DNA of 64,000 bases, taken from NCBI RefSeq assembly GCF_963678635.1, contig NC_087066.1:2451745-2515744 (forward strand), given 5' to 3'. The notes beneath the pieces are model-generated. The model did not search any database. It was not told the origin of the DNA and saw only the letters and a list, made by a program, of their open reading frames with translations. Below, in pieces: positions 43,326-54,729 of this stretch. The position numbers were made by a program, and so were the translations under genes. Each line of letters begins with the position of its first letter. The stretch's first letter is position 1. This stretch comes from Symsagittifera roscoffensis (lineage: Eukaryota > Xenacoelomorpha > Acoela > Convolutidae).

Positions 43326-46300
43326 TTACTTTTGAAATTCCACTTTCTTTAAAATTTTAGATTGGGGGATGAATATTTTGTAGTTTTTACGTGGTTGATT
43401 TCGGAGTCTTGTTGTTTTTCTATTTTCTGATTTGTCGATTTGTTCTTGGGGTATTATTTGTTCGGTCATTTTTCTATTTTTTCTTTGTTTTGGAGATTCT
43501 TTATGGTTTTGTGTATTGTTTTTGGTGGCGGTTGGTTTTGTGTTTTGATTTTCGGTGGGGTTATCATTTTGTTCTGTGTTTTTCAGATGTGGTTCATTTT
43601 GAATGATTTTTAATCCTGTGAAAGAATATAATTGAGTTAATTCGCGGAGTGCGTATTCTTTTGGGTAATAAGGTAATAGGTTGTTTCGATGTTGAACGAT
43701 TTCTTTTTTGTTTGAGTCGGTAATTTTATATGTGACATCAGTGGGTTTTGCAATTATTTGGTATGGTCCTTTTCGAAGGGGTTGTAATTTTTTAGAAATT
43801 CCTTTTTGAGTATTAAAATTAGGTATTAAAACAAATGTTCCAATTTTTAATTCGGAGGCTGGTGTAAAACGTGAATTGATTTGTTCGTTAATGTTTTGTC
43901 TTTGTAATAACTTTTTTGTTATTTTTTGATAAATTCATTGTGTTTTTTATCTCTATTTAGAATCCATTCGGTGTGTGTACCGGAGGCTAGTTTAAGAATT
44001 TGTGGGTGATGAAAATGATCTTCATCGTGTGTATGTAAAGGTAGGTTATAACAAATTGAATCTTTATTTGGTTGACAATAACCTTGTGCGTTTTTATGAG
44101 AATTTGCTGTAAACATTATTGGTTTGCGTGGCTTTTGGTTGAAAACCATTTCGTATGGTGACATTCCTAAAGTTGTCGTTATTTGTGAATTATATGCTAA
44201 GGGAAATAATTTTACATCTGCTGACCATTCGGTATATTTTGTATCATTTCCGTTGATGATACATCTAAGATATTCTTGTAATGAACGGTTCATACCTTCG
44301 ACTAAGCCGTTTGTCCAAGGTGCATGAGATGTACGTGGTTTGTGTTTAATGTTATATAAATGACATAGTGTGATAATTTCATTATTTATGAATTCTGTAC
44401 CGTTGTCTGTAACTAAAATTTCTGGTAGTCCGAATTTTGCTATCCAGTGTTCATAGAGTGTTGTGTAAGCGTAATAAGCGTTACAATGTGGTACTGGGTT
44501 AATTGCTACATAATGTGTAAATGCGTCAACAATTACCATAATGTAGGAGTTTCCTTCTGATGAGGGTGAAATTGGTCCTTTGGTATCAAATGAGATACGA
44601 TGGTTAAAGTACAAGCTTTGTCCTTTAAAATCTTGTTTTTGTGCTATTTGTTTTTGATTTGGGTAAGGTTTATTTAGTTGACATACTATACAGTCATTGC
44701 ATAGTACTTTTATCCAAATTGGTGCATTTGGGAAATAAAAGTTTTGTATAAAATTTGAATATGTTTTTTCTGATCCAGAGTGTCCTTTAATATTTTGTGT
44801 ACGTGAAATATTAAAAGCTATAAGAATCATACTTAAAGGGAGACATGGAACTGTAGATTCATTCAGGTTATACTCTAAAAGGTCTGTTTTTTCGTTAATT
44901 GTTGTGTTGTTAAATTTGCGAAAGTATCGGAGGAGTGTTTTGTTTCCTAGAATGGTTGAATCTGCTTTGATAGGTTTAGTTTTATATTTGTGCCATGATT
45001 TCAGTTGTCGAATTACTGGGTCAAGGTTTTGATATTGTTTCAGTGTTGAAATTGTAATTATTTCTGTTGGGGGGAGAAAAATGTTTTCGATTTCTAATTT
45101 AGATAAAGGTATTGTATCAAGTGGGTCGTGAAGGTCAAAAACTTGATTTATTGTGTATTTTGAATCATTTGTTTGTGGTCCTGATAAATTTATTTTATCA
45201 GTTAAATCTTCTTTTTCAATTAGTGGAAAATGGTCTTTCTTAGGCAGGTGTTGTTTTGTTCGTTTTTGTTGGGTGTTATTTTTTATCCATTGAGAATATG
45301 GGATTGGTTTGAAAGTTGATGTTCCAAGTAAATCAACTTCATAATGATTATTTTGACAATCTAAATAAAGTGGGAAATGTTGTAAACTATTTATTTGTGA
45401 TTGTTCAATATCAGTTTTTACTGCATATTTGCATTCCAATCGGGGTGATGTTTCTTTTTCTGCAAGGTAGAATTTTATGTTTTTGGGTATTTCAACTGTT
45501 GTTTTTCGTCTAAGTAATTCAGGTGGTGTATTTCGACTTAAGGTGTCTGGTAATGCAAGATTTTTTCCTGCAGTCCAAACTATATGTAAGTTTGGAAATT
45601 TCATTAGAATTAGTTGAAATCTGTAAACTCGGTGGTTTGGATTAGATTTTTGTGTAAAGAGAAAGATGATTGGTTTATGGTCTGTGAATAGAACTGTTGG
45701 ATGTTTTGATCCAAGTATCAGAAATTCATATTCTGTCAGTGTATATATTATGGCTGTACATTCTCTCATTAGAGTTGAGAGTCGTAGCTCTGCTTGAGTG
45801 AATAATCGAGAATTTGCTGATATGAGGTTCATTTTATTTGTACCATTATGTGATTGTAATAGTGCTGCACCGATGCCAAAGTTCGAAGCATCGCACATTG
45901 CATAAAATGGTTGATTTGAATCTGGAATTGTGTTTGAAATTTGTTCAGTTAAAAGTTTCTTTATTTCTTCAAATCGTGTTTGATGTTCTGTGTTCCATTC
46001 AAAATTATTTTGTTGTCTAAGGATGTTATAAAATGGTCGTAGATATAATTGCATTTTATAAACATATTTACTTAAAAAGTTTAACATTCCAAGAAATTCT
46101 TGGATTTTCTTTTTATTTGTTGGTGGTTGAAGTTTTTGAATAGCGTCAATGCGTGATTTCAATGGAGTCATTGTTTTTCTTTCTATATTATGTCCTAAGA
46201 ATTTAACTCTTGTCAAAAAGAAGTGTGATTTATCGGGGGCGGCCTTCAGATTTTCGTTCTGAAGTAGTTGGTGATATTTTTCTAAAACATTGAACATCTC

Positions 46301-47356
46301 GTCTTTTGTTTGTGATTGCATAAAAACATCGTCTAGATAGGTGATTGCGTTTTTCTTGAGTATTAGTGGTCTAAAAATTTTGCTCATAAAAGCTGAAAAT
46401 GCTGCTGGTCCTATGGATATTCCATAGAATAAGCGGTTGAATTCATATTGTTGGTTTCCGATAACAAATTGTGTTAAACGTCGTGATTGTTCATCTAGTG
46501 GCATTTGATTGTATGCACTATTCATATCGGCGGTTGTAAAGTATTTGCCGTTTATTTTTGTTAAAATAACTTGTATTGGTTCAATGGGCCAATTACATTT
46601 TGATTCATCTATAAGTGAATTGAGGTATCTAGCATCGAGAACGATTTTTAATGATTCTCCTTTAGCTAGAATGATAACGGGGTTGATAAATGTGTTGCCT
46701 TTTGGTTGTTCTTCTTTGTTTACTGGTGATATAATGTTGTATTGTTCTAAAATGTCAAGTAATCTGTTCACTTTATCATGTAAGTGAATTGGTACTTTAC
46801 TTGCTCTCTGTTTTTTGAAAACTGCGTCTGGTTTTAACGGGAGATGTAGTGATGAACTGATTTTTCCAACATCGAATTTTGATGTTGCATAGACTGATGA
46901 ATATTCAATTAGCTGTTTGGCTAACTTTTCGAATTCGTCTTGTGTTATTTGTGAATGTTGGAAATTAAACATTGTTAAAAATTTCTGTTGGTCCTCTGTG
47001 TAGTTACTTATGTTGAATGTAGGTTTGAAATATGGAGTTTTTGTGAAATAATCCGTATTTCTGTTTTCGTTACTTATTATATTATTTATAGATAATTCTT
47101 CATTAAGAATTGTAGATTGGCAAATATCTAGTAATTGGAGTATATTATTTACGCGATAGGCTTTTTCGTGTATTGGTGATATTGTAGCGTTGGTTTCACA
47201 ATATCCTAAAAGTCCTAAAGGTAATGTTACTTGGTAAGGTGTGTTGTTATAGACATGTAAGGAAATGATATCGGAATTCGAATTTTTCAAATATTTTATG
47301 GATGAGATTGTGATTTTGAAAAATTTGTGAATAGGTTTGAATTCAAATTCTGACAT
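43326..47356 (-). pseudogene. Element C1 pol: RT, RNase H, integrase
   Basis: About 1,340 codons including a single-base frame break near 43925. RT blocks: FTTADMNSAYNQMPL, RLFYGISIGPAAFSAFM, ITYLDDVFMQS (YLDD). RNase H: AMCDASNFGIGAALL and FTDHKPIIFLF, then the TLSRNTPPE end. Integrase: zinc region HSGSEKTYSNFIQ... CNDCIVCQ, catalytic core SFDTKGPI, LVTDNGTEF and GLVEGMNRS (D,D,E). After the break, the GPY/F-type module IGTFVLIPNFNTQKG... RKGPYQII follows and a TTRLRNQPRKNYK tail. It ends at TAA 43326. The sequence upstream of the 47356 ATG is open and carries the protease end. Confidence 0.9.
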
Positions 47357-50300
47357 ATAAAATTTTTGTTTGTTTTGTTCTTTATCATATTGGTGAACTT
47401 GTTTGATTGAAAAATTATAGATATTTCCTGATAGTGGTTTTAGGTGTTTTCTTTGTTGGTTAAATATCGGGTAGAATTTTGAAAAGAATGGTGGTTGTTT
47501 ATTTAATCTTTGAAAAAATGTTAAGGATGTTTCTTTTGTTTTTGTATATTTATTTTTGATTAATATTTTACTATTTAGTATGTTAATTGTTGGTATATAC
47601 TTCGAAATAAATGGTATTCCAATGATATTATATTTAATTTGTGATATGGAATAATTGTTTAAATGGCTTATTTAAAATTTTGCTTTGTTCCATTGTTCTG
47701 GTGGGGAGGAGAAATAATTGGATTTTTCCGTAGTTTATCAATGTTGATCCTTGTGCTGTTGCTAGTTTGCTGGAGGTTTCAAGAGGTGTTAGTTTTGGGT
47801 GTAAGGTTTTTATTTCATTCCATGTGGGGATGTTTATTATGTTTGATTCTGCTCCTGAATCAATTAAAAAATCTATTTCAAGGTCTGGTGGTTGAAATTC
47901 TTTATTTCTTGGGCTTTCTAAGAGAAATGGTATTGTCCAAATTTTTTCTTTGGGTTGTTCTTTTTGTATATTTTGATAAATGTGGTTTGTATTCAAGCAT
48001 TTTGTTTTGGTATTTTTATTGGTTTGATTTGTAGTGTTAATCTCATTTGTTTCTTGCGTCGTTGGTGTGGAATTTATAGGTGTAGTGTAATAATTTTGAA
48101 GAAATTCTGATTGATTTTCATATATGTGTGATGAAAGGGGTTGTTCATATATGACAGATTCATAGTCATTTTCGACTTTTATCATATTGATAGAAAGAGT
48201 GTTTTCTGAATCACTTTCTGAATCTGATGATGTACAGTTTATTTGATTGAGTTGTAACGTATCAGTTACTGTGTCATCAATACCTGGAGGGTCTGATGTT
48301 GTTTCTGGATTAGACTGTACTTGATTGATTTGTCTTTGATGTTTAGGTGTACTACTTCTGTGGCGATTATTAGAATTATTATAGTTATTATTATTCCGGT
48401 GTGGTGATTGGGAATAATTTCTATAACGATTATTATAACTTGAGTGTCGATTTTGTGAATTATTTCGCGATCTGTTTTGGTAATTATTGTTTGGTCTGTT
48501 ATAGTTCGATCTATTATATGAGTTATTCCTTGATTGATTGTTCGGGTAATTCTGGTTTCGGTTGTTTGAATAACTTCTATTTCGATTATAGGAGTAGTTT
48601 CTATTCCTATTGTATGATGAATTTCGTGATTGGTTGTTTGGATAGTAGTTATTTCTTGATTGGGAATTAGATCTAGAAACAAATCGTTGTGTATTTGAAT
48701 TTGATCTGGAGTAGTTATTTCGACTATTTGGTCTATTGTAGTGATTTTGTGATGAATTATACGTGTTTCTTCGTTCTGGTGATCTTCCTCTATAACTTGA
48801 GTTATATGGTGATTGATTTCTTGTATAATTTGTATTGTTCGGGAGTGGTTTTCCTGAACTGTTGTTGCTGTGGACTGTTTTGTTCGAAAGATTTTGATCT
48901 TTTTTCATGTATTGATAAAATGATTTATTCGGTTCTTTATATTTTTGAGGTTTATTTTGATTGTCTTGCTGTTTTTGTCTACATTCGGAAATACTATGTC
49001 CGTATCGTCGGCAATAATTACACCATTTTTTGAAAGATGGTTTGCCTTTAAAGTTTGGGTTCTTCTCATAAATATTGAGTATTTCAGTGATTTTTTCAAC
49101 GAGGTCTGTCTCTGATTCCTGTATATTATTAATATTAGTGGGAGTCGTTTCAATTCTATTAACGTATTGTAATTTCAGATTTTCCGTTTCTTCTAATTTC
49201 ATCGTGATTTCTGCTTGTTATAATTTGTCTACTAGTTTTCGAAAATCTAAATCGGGTTCTCGAATTGAAGAAGGGTGGGATGCTCTCTTTTTTATTGCTA
49301 TTTTCCTTAATTGTGGTGTTAAGGTCATCATTAAGATTTCTGTCATCTTTGTGTTTTTATAGTCATGTGTATTTAATGAATATGCTTTTCGAACTAGTGT
49401 TTCGATTCGTACTGCTATTTGCTTGATGGTTTCGTTTGGTAATCTGCGAATTTCATTACATAAAACTCTTTGTTGTTGTTTGTTTCTTTCGGAGTCAAAC
49501 ATTTTTGAAAATTCTTGTGTAAACCTTTTCCAGTTTGATTTTATTTCTAGAGGTAGTACTGAAAACCATTTTTGGGCTGCGCCACCTAAGGTTGTTTGTA
49601 TTAACGCTGTGCGTCGATGTATCCAATTTTGATGTAGTGGCGTATTAATTGGTTCAGGTCCAATTTTTAAAATCAGGTTTGCTGTTACTGCATTTAAATA
49701 ATCTTCTACAGAGTATTCAGGGTCTGTTCCTGTGAAAACCATTAAAGGTTTGTTTGATGTTATTGATGATCCACCCATAAGGTATGGATTCATTGTCATT
49801 TGTAATGATTCTGCTGCATTTGGCATTTGAGAAAAATTTGAAAGTTGGTTTCTTGTTATTTCATGTTGTTGGAGATAATATGGGAGTGGTATTTCATTTT
49901 GCATTTGTGATGGTTGATACGAGTGTGCAGTCATTGGATTTTGTTGTTGAATTGGTTGAAAAGATTGTGTATTAATTAGATTTTGTTGTTGAATTGGTTG
50001 TTGATGTTGTGCATCTATTGGTTGTGGAGAAAAATTTCTATGATTTGTACGTGTTCTCTGTATTCCTTGTCTACGATATTCTTGAGTATTTGGTGCAAAT
50101 ATATCTGGTTGTAAGAAATCATCATCTGAGGATAAATAATCCATTTGATAAGATGTCTGTTTTTTATTTTTATTTTGTTGAAAAAATGGGTAATTTTCAC
50201 TGTGATCCTGTGGAGGATTTGTTTGGAAATTTATTGAATTAGGTTGGGTCATTGGGTTATCCCAATTTCGAGATCTTGTATATTGGTTAAAATTTCTTTG

Positions 50301-51544
50301 TGGTTGGTTATATCTTTTTGATGGATGTGTATAATTATAATTATGGTCTGCAAAGTTGTTTCTAGTGAATGTTTTGTGTGTTTTTGATGGTATTGTCATG
50401 GGTCTGTATGTTTGGTAATCCATATGTGAGTATTTAGGGGCAACCGAAGGTTTAACGGTTGATTGTAAGGTTACCTGTGTTTGTGAAGGATTTGTATTTC
50501 TTGGTGTTGTTAAATTTGGGCGTATTGGTAAAATACTTTGTTGTGTAGTTGTTGTGTGTACAATTTCTTCATTTATGAAGTGTGATGGTGTCTGGATATC
50601 TTGTTGAGTAAGATTCCTAGTTCCATTGAGGTTTTCATTGTGTATGACTGTAGAGTTTAAACTATTATTTTGTGTATCGGGCAAAAATGTATTATAGTTT
50701 AATGGTGTTGCATCAATGGTTAATGGTATTACTTTTACATAATCTCTTATGTAAGATATCGTACTTATTGCTTGACTTGAGATTGATTGTGGGAACCTTA
50801 TAAATGCGGGATGAGACCATTCGGGGTCCCAAACATAATCTGATTGTTCTGTGATAGCGGTATCATCGTTCGAGTTTTGGGGTCTAAAATTTTTTCTTGC
50901 TTGTGCAATTAAATCAATATTGTGTGTGAAATAATCTATTATGAACCATGCCAAAATTTTTTGTAGATCGTGTTTTGTATGTTGTGAAACGTCGTCTTTC
51001 GTGAAATTTTCTTTAATGATGTTTAAATAACTAGAGAGTAGTGTGATTTCATGTCGTACTTTCAAATGTTTAGATGTTTCTGTCGGTGAGACATTTGTTA
51101 TTGGGATTTCGTTTTCTAATATCGAAATATAACTATATATTATTGCGAAAACTTCATTGGTGAATATGGAGTTTGCTCTTTGTGAGTTATGATATTGGAT
51201 GCTTTTTATATATTCTGAAAAAATTTTGAAAATTCTAAATCAAGATCGTCTGTTTGAATTGTATATTTTCTATTATTATGGTTTGGTGAGGTGAATTCTA
51301 TGGAGTAGATTCCATACTGTTGCGTTATGTTGCATATATCTTTTAAGTAATGGTCTATGATTTGTCTTTTGATTTTTACATCTGGGAACTCTGTTTTACA
51401 TGGACTGATTCCGGGTTCAAATAAATTTAATAGTAAATTTTTGCAAAATATATGCTGTCCTCTATCAGTGGTTGCATCTACTATAAAGGGAAAGATTTCA
51501 TCATCATCTGGACTTTCTTCACCTGGGGTGTGCGTTGAGCTCAT
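47357..51544 (-). pseudogene. Element C1 gag and protease, broken at three points
   Basis: ATG at 51544 (MSSTHTPGEESPDDDEIF). The frame is broken by a one-base loss near 51213 (relative to C2), a nonsense TAA near 49219 (GAA in C2) and a shift near 47634 inside the protease. Domains: a long Gln/Asn-rich N-terminal half, a capsid-like Gag region (FTGTDPEYSVEDYLN, KWFSVLPLEIKSNWKRFTQE), one zinc knuckle CNYCRRYGHSISEC (C-x2-C-x4-H-x4-C), a Ser/Asn/Arg/Tyr repeat domain (SYNRNRNYSYNRNRSYS), then protease IDFLIDSGAESNII (DSG) and an IIGIPFI end segment past the break. In C2 the gag frame is continuous. Confidence 0.85.
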
Positions 51545-51986
51545 TTTTTCGTTCGATGACTGTTAATATGTAATTATCAATGTGTCTAATTGGTTGATTC
51601 CAATTGTATAAATGTACTGGTTTGTGTTTATATTGCTTTTTTATTCGTCTTTTTCCTCTTTTTGATGAATTTGAAGTTGTTTCTGAGTCAGAGAAATATA
51701 ATTGATCGTGAAGTGGGCAATTTTTATCTATTGATTCTTTTAGTTTGTAAAGTTCGTCTAAACTGTTGGTTTCTGATTCTGGAAATGCGTTTCGATTTTT
51801 TGAAAATCTTTTTCGTGTTATTTGTCTTTGTTTCGTTATTATTTTTCTTTTTAGTGTTTGTCGTTTTGTTCGAATGTATCCAACTGTTTGTGTATGAGGT
51901 GTGATTACAAGGTCGTATTTTTTGTTATCTATTTCACAATTGTGTAAAACGATTGTTTGTTTATTTCCTAGGTTTTTAAATGACAT
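51519..51986 (-). CDS. Element C1 ORF1, basic 155-codon protein upstream of gag
   Basis: MSFKNLGNKQTIV start; a very basic middle (KRQTLKRKIITKQRQITRKR) suggests nucleic-acid binding, then an acidic/Ser stretch (FSDSETTSNSSKRGKRR). Its 3' end overlaps the gag ATG by 26 nt in another frame. C2 carries the same ORF with only about three amino-acid differences. No known family recognised. Confidence 0.65.
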   Translation of the reverse strand: MSFKNLGNKQTIVLHNCEIDNKKYDLVITPHTQTVGYIRTKRQTLKRKIITKQRQITRKRFSKNRNAFPESETNSLDELYKLKESIDKNCPLHDQLYFSDSETTSNSSKRGKRRIKKQYKHKPVHLYNWNQPIRHIDNYILTVIERKNELNAHPR

Positions 51987-51999
51987 AAGGTTTAGGATG

Positions 52000-52917
52000 A
52001 CGGATGCAAAAGGTTGTTAAATGATTTCTATTTTCTTAAACTGTTAGTTCTTACGATTTTTTGGTTAGCTTAACCTGGGTCTATTTGTTCAGGGTTGGAG
52101 AGAAAGGTATATCGATTCCGAAGAATGCTTTTTTACTTTCTCGTGGCTAGTATAAGTTAAGGTGTTAACTTACTTAATCTTACTTAGGGGTAGTGATTGT
52201 GTTCAAGGGTTGGAGAATAGTAAATCGATCCACAAGGTTCAGGTATAATTAGAACGCGAGTAGTTCGTTAGATACTATTTTAAACTTACTAAGTCTAAGA
52301 TTTATCCTGGGTCTGGTAAGAGGGGGGGTCAAGTGAAGGATGAATAACCGAAGTTCTTCACTGTTTATCCTAATTTGAATGATTAGTTTTGTTCAAAAAT
52401 TTCTATTAGTCCTGGGTTTTTAGAAAGGGTTGGATAGTGAATCGACGTTTGAGGTCGTTAGACACTAATTAAGTGGGTGGGGGAGAACAAAGTTGTTCTG
52501 TTTGATCCAAGGATAAGCCTTGATGATCAAATTTGAGATTTAATTAAGTAGAAAATGATTTAAGATCCAAGGATAAGCCTTGATGATCTGGTTTTAAAAT
52601 TAAGTGAATTTAAGTTTTAATAAAATTTTAAATGTGTGTAAAGGAAAGATTTAGTGTTTTGATGATATTAGTGGGTTTATGATTGCTGTTATGTTTTAGA
52701 TGATGGAGCTGGAACAACAGGATGATTTATGATTACTAACCATTTATTGTCATGCTACTAATTTTTATTTTTATTTTTCAATAAATATTTTTCAAACATG
52801 TTTTGTATATTACTGCAGAATTTTGGAAAACGATCTGAGATCTTTTTATCAATCGTTATTGTATATTAATAATTTTGTTTAGCGCCTGAAATGATTTTGA
52901 AGATTAACTTCAAGGTT
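52000..52917 (-). other. Element C1 leader with repeated motifs
   Basis: No long ORF. A CTCCAACCCT-type motif preceded by ATCGAT-like bases recurs near 52090-52120, 52205-52235 and 52425-52445. The block gatccaaggataagccttgatgatc occurs twice (52505 and 52565) and can form short stems. Both features are conserved in C2 (60300-60800). They may be RNA structural, packaging or translation elements. Confidence 0.4.
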
Positions 52918-53151
52918 TTATGTTTGCAAATGAAAATCTAAATTCATTGCTAGTAGTATTCTAAATACAAAAGTTTGTTCTGGCTTTTGCCGAACTATCA
53001 TATAACTATATGGCAAGTTTCTACTTTGTCGTATGTCGTCTCTGGTTCGAGGTCTTCTTCCAATTCCGGGTAGTTCTGTTATGGTTCGGAATATTGGCTC
53101 TGATCTATTGAGTCGTAGAGACATTTCGATTAAATTATTGTCGTATAACAT
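52918..53151 (-). CDS. Element C1 ORF0, 77-codon leader ORF
   Basis: First ORF after the PBS. It has a charged Arg-rich centre (GIGRRPRTRDDIRQSRN) and a hydrophobic C-terminal end (VFRILLAMNLDFHLQT). The same ORF is intact in C2 at 59740-59973 with about three amino-acid replacements. Unknown function; it could encode a small accessory protein or act as an upstream ORF regulating gag. Confidence 0.55.
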   Translation of the reverse strand: MLYDNNLIEMSLRLNRSEPIFRTITELPGIGRRPRTRDDIRQSRNLPYSYMIVRQKPEQTFVFRILLAMNLDFHLQT

Positions 53152-53218
53152 TTTGTAAATGTTTTTGTCTAATTTCTAATCTATTTTGGTTAATTCTAAG
53201 CTATTAAGGTCTTGTTCG

Positions 53219-53236
53219 AGACTTATGGTCGCACCA
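53219..53236 (-). other. Primer-binding site of element C1
   Basis: TGGTGCGACCATAAG on the minus strand, two bases inside the LTR end. Begins with the CCA complement; the donor tRNA is not identified. Identical at 59655 in C2. Confidence 0.6.
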
Positions 53237-53238
53237 GA

Positions 53239-53648
53239 TGAGTTAAGACCGAGTTGGTTAACTCATAGAGTAATTTCGGATAGGGTACACCGTCTGCTCG
53301 TCACGCTATCTTATTTTCGGCCGGATAGATTCGTGCAACTTCTTAGTCTAATACCGATCCTAATCTTACTCTTATACTATCTAGTCTCAGGTTGTTTAAC
53401 TAGTCTCTGCTAGGCTCAATAGATCTAGGGTATACTGGTTTATTGCGGCTGCTGAAGTGCTCGGGAGAGTCCAACTAATTTCTAAGTTAAATTCAAATCT
53501 CTCTGGTGCTGAAATTACAAGTAACTTCAGCACTTACAAATAAGTGGGTTGTTAGTTAGATGGATCATGATTGGTTAATATTAAATACTTTACATTGGTA
53601 AAATATCTAATTTATCCAATCATAAAATGTAGTTTAGATCAGGTTCCA
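53239..53648 (-). repeat. 5' LTR of element C1
   Basis: 410 bp, same as 39114-39523. CTAA duplication at 53649-53652. Confidence 0.93.
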
Positions 53649-53878
53649 CTAAATCCCTTTCATGGGAAAAAATGAGAATCTTGAAATAATAATTTTGCAG
53701 AAAATTGCAAAAAAAACATCCAAATGTTAAGAAGTAAAGATTTACTTTTATAAATCAAATAATTGTGGTTCTCATTTGCAAACTTTCAAGATCAATTCAT
53801 CAAGCAATTTATTTGAAACTTGATAAAAAGGCCGGATAAAAAAGTGCAGGATCCTACCCTCATGCAGGATTCCTTAGA

Positions 53879-54667
53879 TCAACACTTATGGTAATGCAGC
53901 TTGCTAGCATAATCCCTTTTGACATCTCTGGTGTTCAAATAACGAGTCCCATCTGGTAGAGTTCTGTTCATGTTTTCCAACTCTGTGAACAGTTTTCCAT
54001 TCACAAAGTGCTCTCCTTTCACGGTCAGTTCCTTCCTGGAAGTTTTCTTGCCCGAAACCGCGAACTCTATTTCCAATTTATTGAACATTGTCGCGTTATT
54101 TTTCATACTATTTTGAATTTCTCTGCAGTTTTTCTCGTTTCGACACACTGCTAGGAAGCTAACAACGTTGGTCAGTTTTGTGTTTGTGACCCATCTGTCA
54201 GCTAGTTTGAATCCTTCGATGCTGTTTGCGTGCGGACTGCGCCACACTATTCTAATCTTTTCCAGAGGCATCAGACTAATGTCGCTTTCTCTGACGTTTG
54301 GGAACTTTATTGTCCATAAATACTCTTTGACTGCTCTTTTGGCCTCCATGGAAATCATGAGGACATCGAATCTCAACTCGTCTCGATCTGTGAGCACATT
54401 CACTCTATGTCTGGCGGTATCGCCCAGAAGATAAGCCAGAGGTCTGATGAAGAACTCCTCCTTTGTGAGGTGCTTCCAAACTGTGATGTAACCTTGTTCG
54501 AAGGGCACAAAGTAGCTCAGCGGAGCCAGTTCGAAGTTGAAAAAGCTTCCGTGGCCAGCTATGGGTGGGCCATCTGTGCTGGCAGAAGTGTCACTTTGCC
54601 CATTTAGAACATGCAACTGCGCTGAGATGAAACACACAAGGAGGAATGGCTTGATGACAGCAGCCAT
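53879..54667 (-). CDS. Orphan secreted protein (262 codons)
   Basis: ATG at 54667 opens a clear signal peptide (MAAVIKPFLLVCFISAQLHV, cleavage likely after NGQS-type residues), followed by a mature region without membrane spans. It has two close Cys (AVCRNEKNCREI) and a Cys at the extreme C-terminus (LHYHKC), so a disulfide-bonded secreted protein is plausible. The frame is open upstream of the ATG, but that part is AT-rich and likely 5' UTR; an AG after a T-rich tract at about 54725 may be an acceptor. The gene ends 230 bp from the 5' LTR of C1. No family recognised. Confidence 0.65.
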   Translation of the reverse strand: MAAVIKPFLLVCFISAQLHVLNGQSDTSASTDGPPIAGHGSFFNFELAPLSYFVPFEQGYITVWKHLTKEEFFIRPLAYLLGDTARHRVNVLTDRDELRFDVLMISMEAKRAVKEYLWTIKFPNVRESDISLMPLEKIRIVWRSPHANSIEGFKLADRWVTNTKLTNVVSFLAVCRNEKNCREIQNSMKNNATMFNKLEIEFAVSGKKTSRKELTVKGEHFVNGKLFTELENMNRTLPDGTRYLNTRDVKRDYASKLHYHKC

Positions 54668-54729
54668 GCAGAAATCAGAAATCTCAGCAGGTATCTCCAA
54701 AACACTGAAACACTGTCTATATTGGTAAA

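Larger units (their letters stand above)
39114..53648 (-). mobile_element. Giant 14.5-kb Ty3/gypsy-type element C, copy 1
   Basis: 14,535 bp with 410-bp LTRs (TGGAACC... ACTCA in element sense) that look identical by eye, and a 4-bp target duplication CTAA (39110-39113 and 53649-53652). Element order: LTR, PBS, ORF0, ORF1, gag, protease, RT, RNase H, integrase with GPY/F-type tail, then a 3.8-kb 3' module (membrane ORFs, Pro-rich frame, small frames), 3' LTR. It is far longer than typical Ty3/gypsy elements. Single-base frame breaks and one nonsense codon interrupt gag-pol. A second copy (C2) lies inverted at 59243-64000. Confidence 0.93.

Noticed and set aside
43391-43606. Hydrophobic plus-strand ORF inside element C1
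   Set aside because: It is antisense to the Lys/Asn-rich pol tail, which explains its Phe/Val-rich composition.
48266-48682. Minus-strand Ile/Thr-rich 138-codon frame overlapping the Gag repeat domain
   Set aside because: It is an alternative frame of the Asn/Ser/Arg/Tyr repeat sequence, where low-complexity codons avoid stops in several frames.
53219-53236. tRNA gene at the C element PBS
   Set aside because: Only the 3'-end complement is present; D arm, anticodon arm and a proper T stem cannot be drawn.
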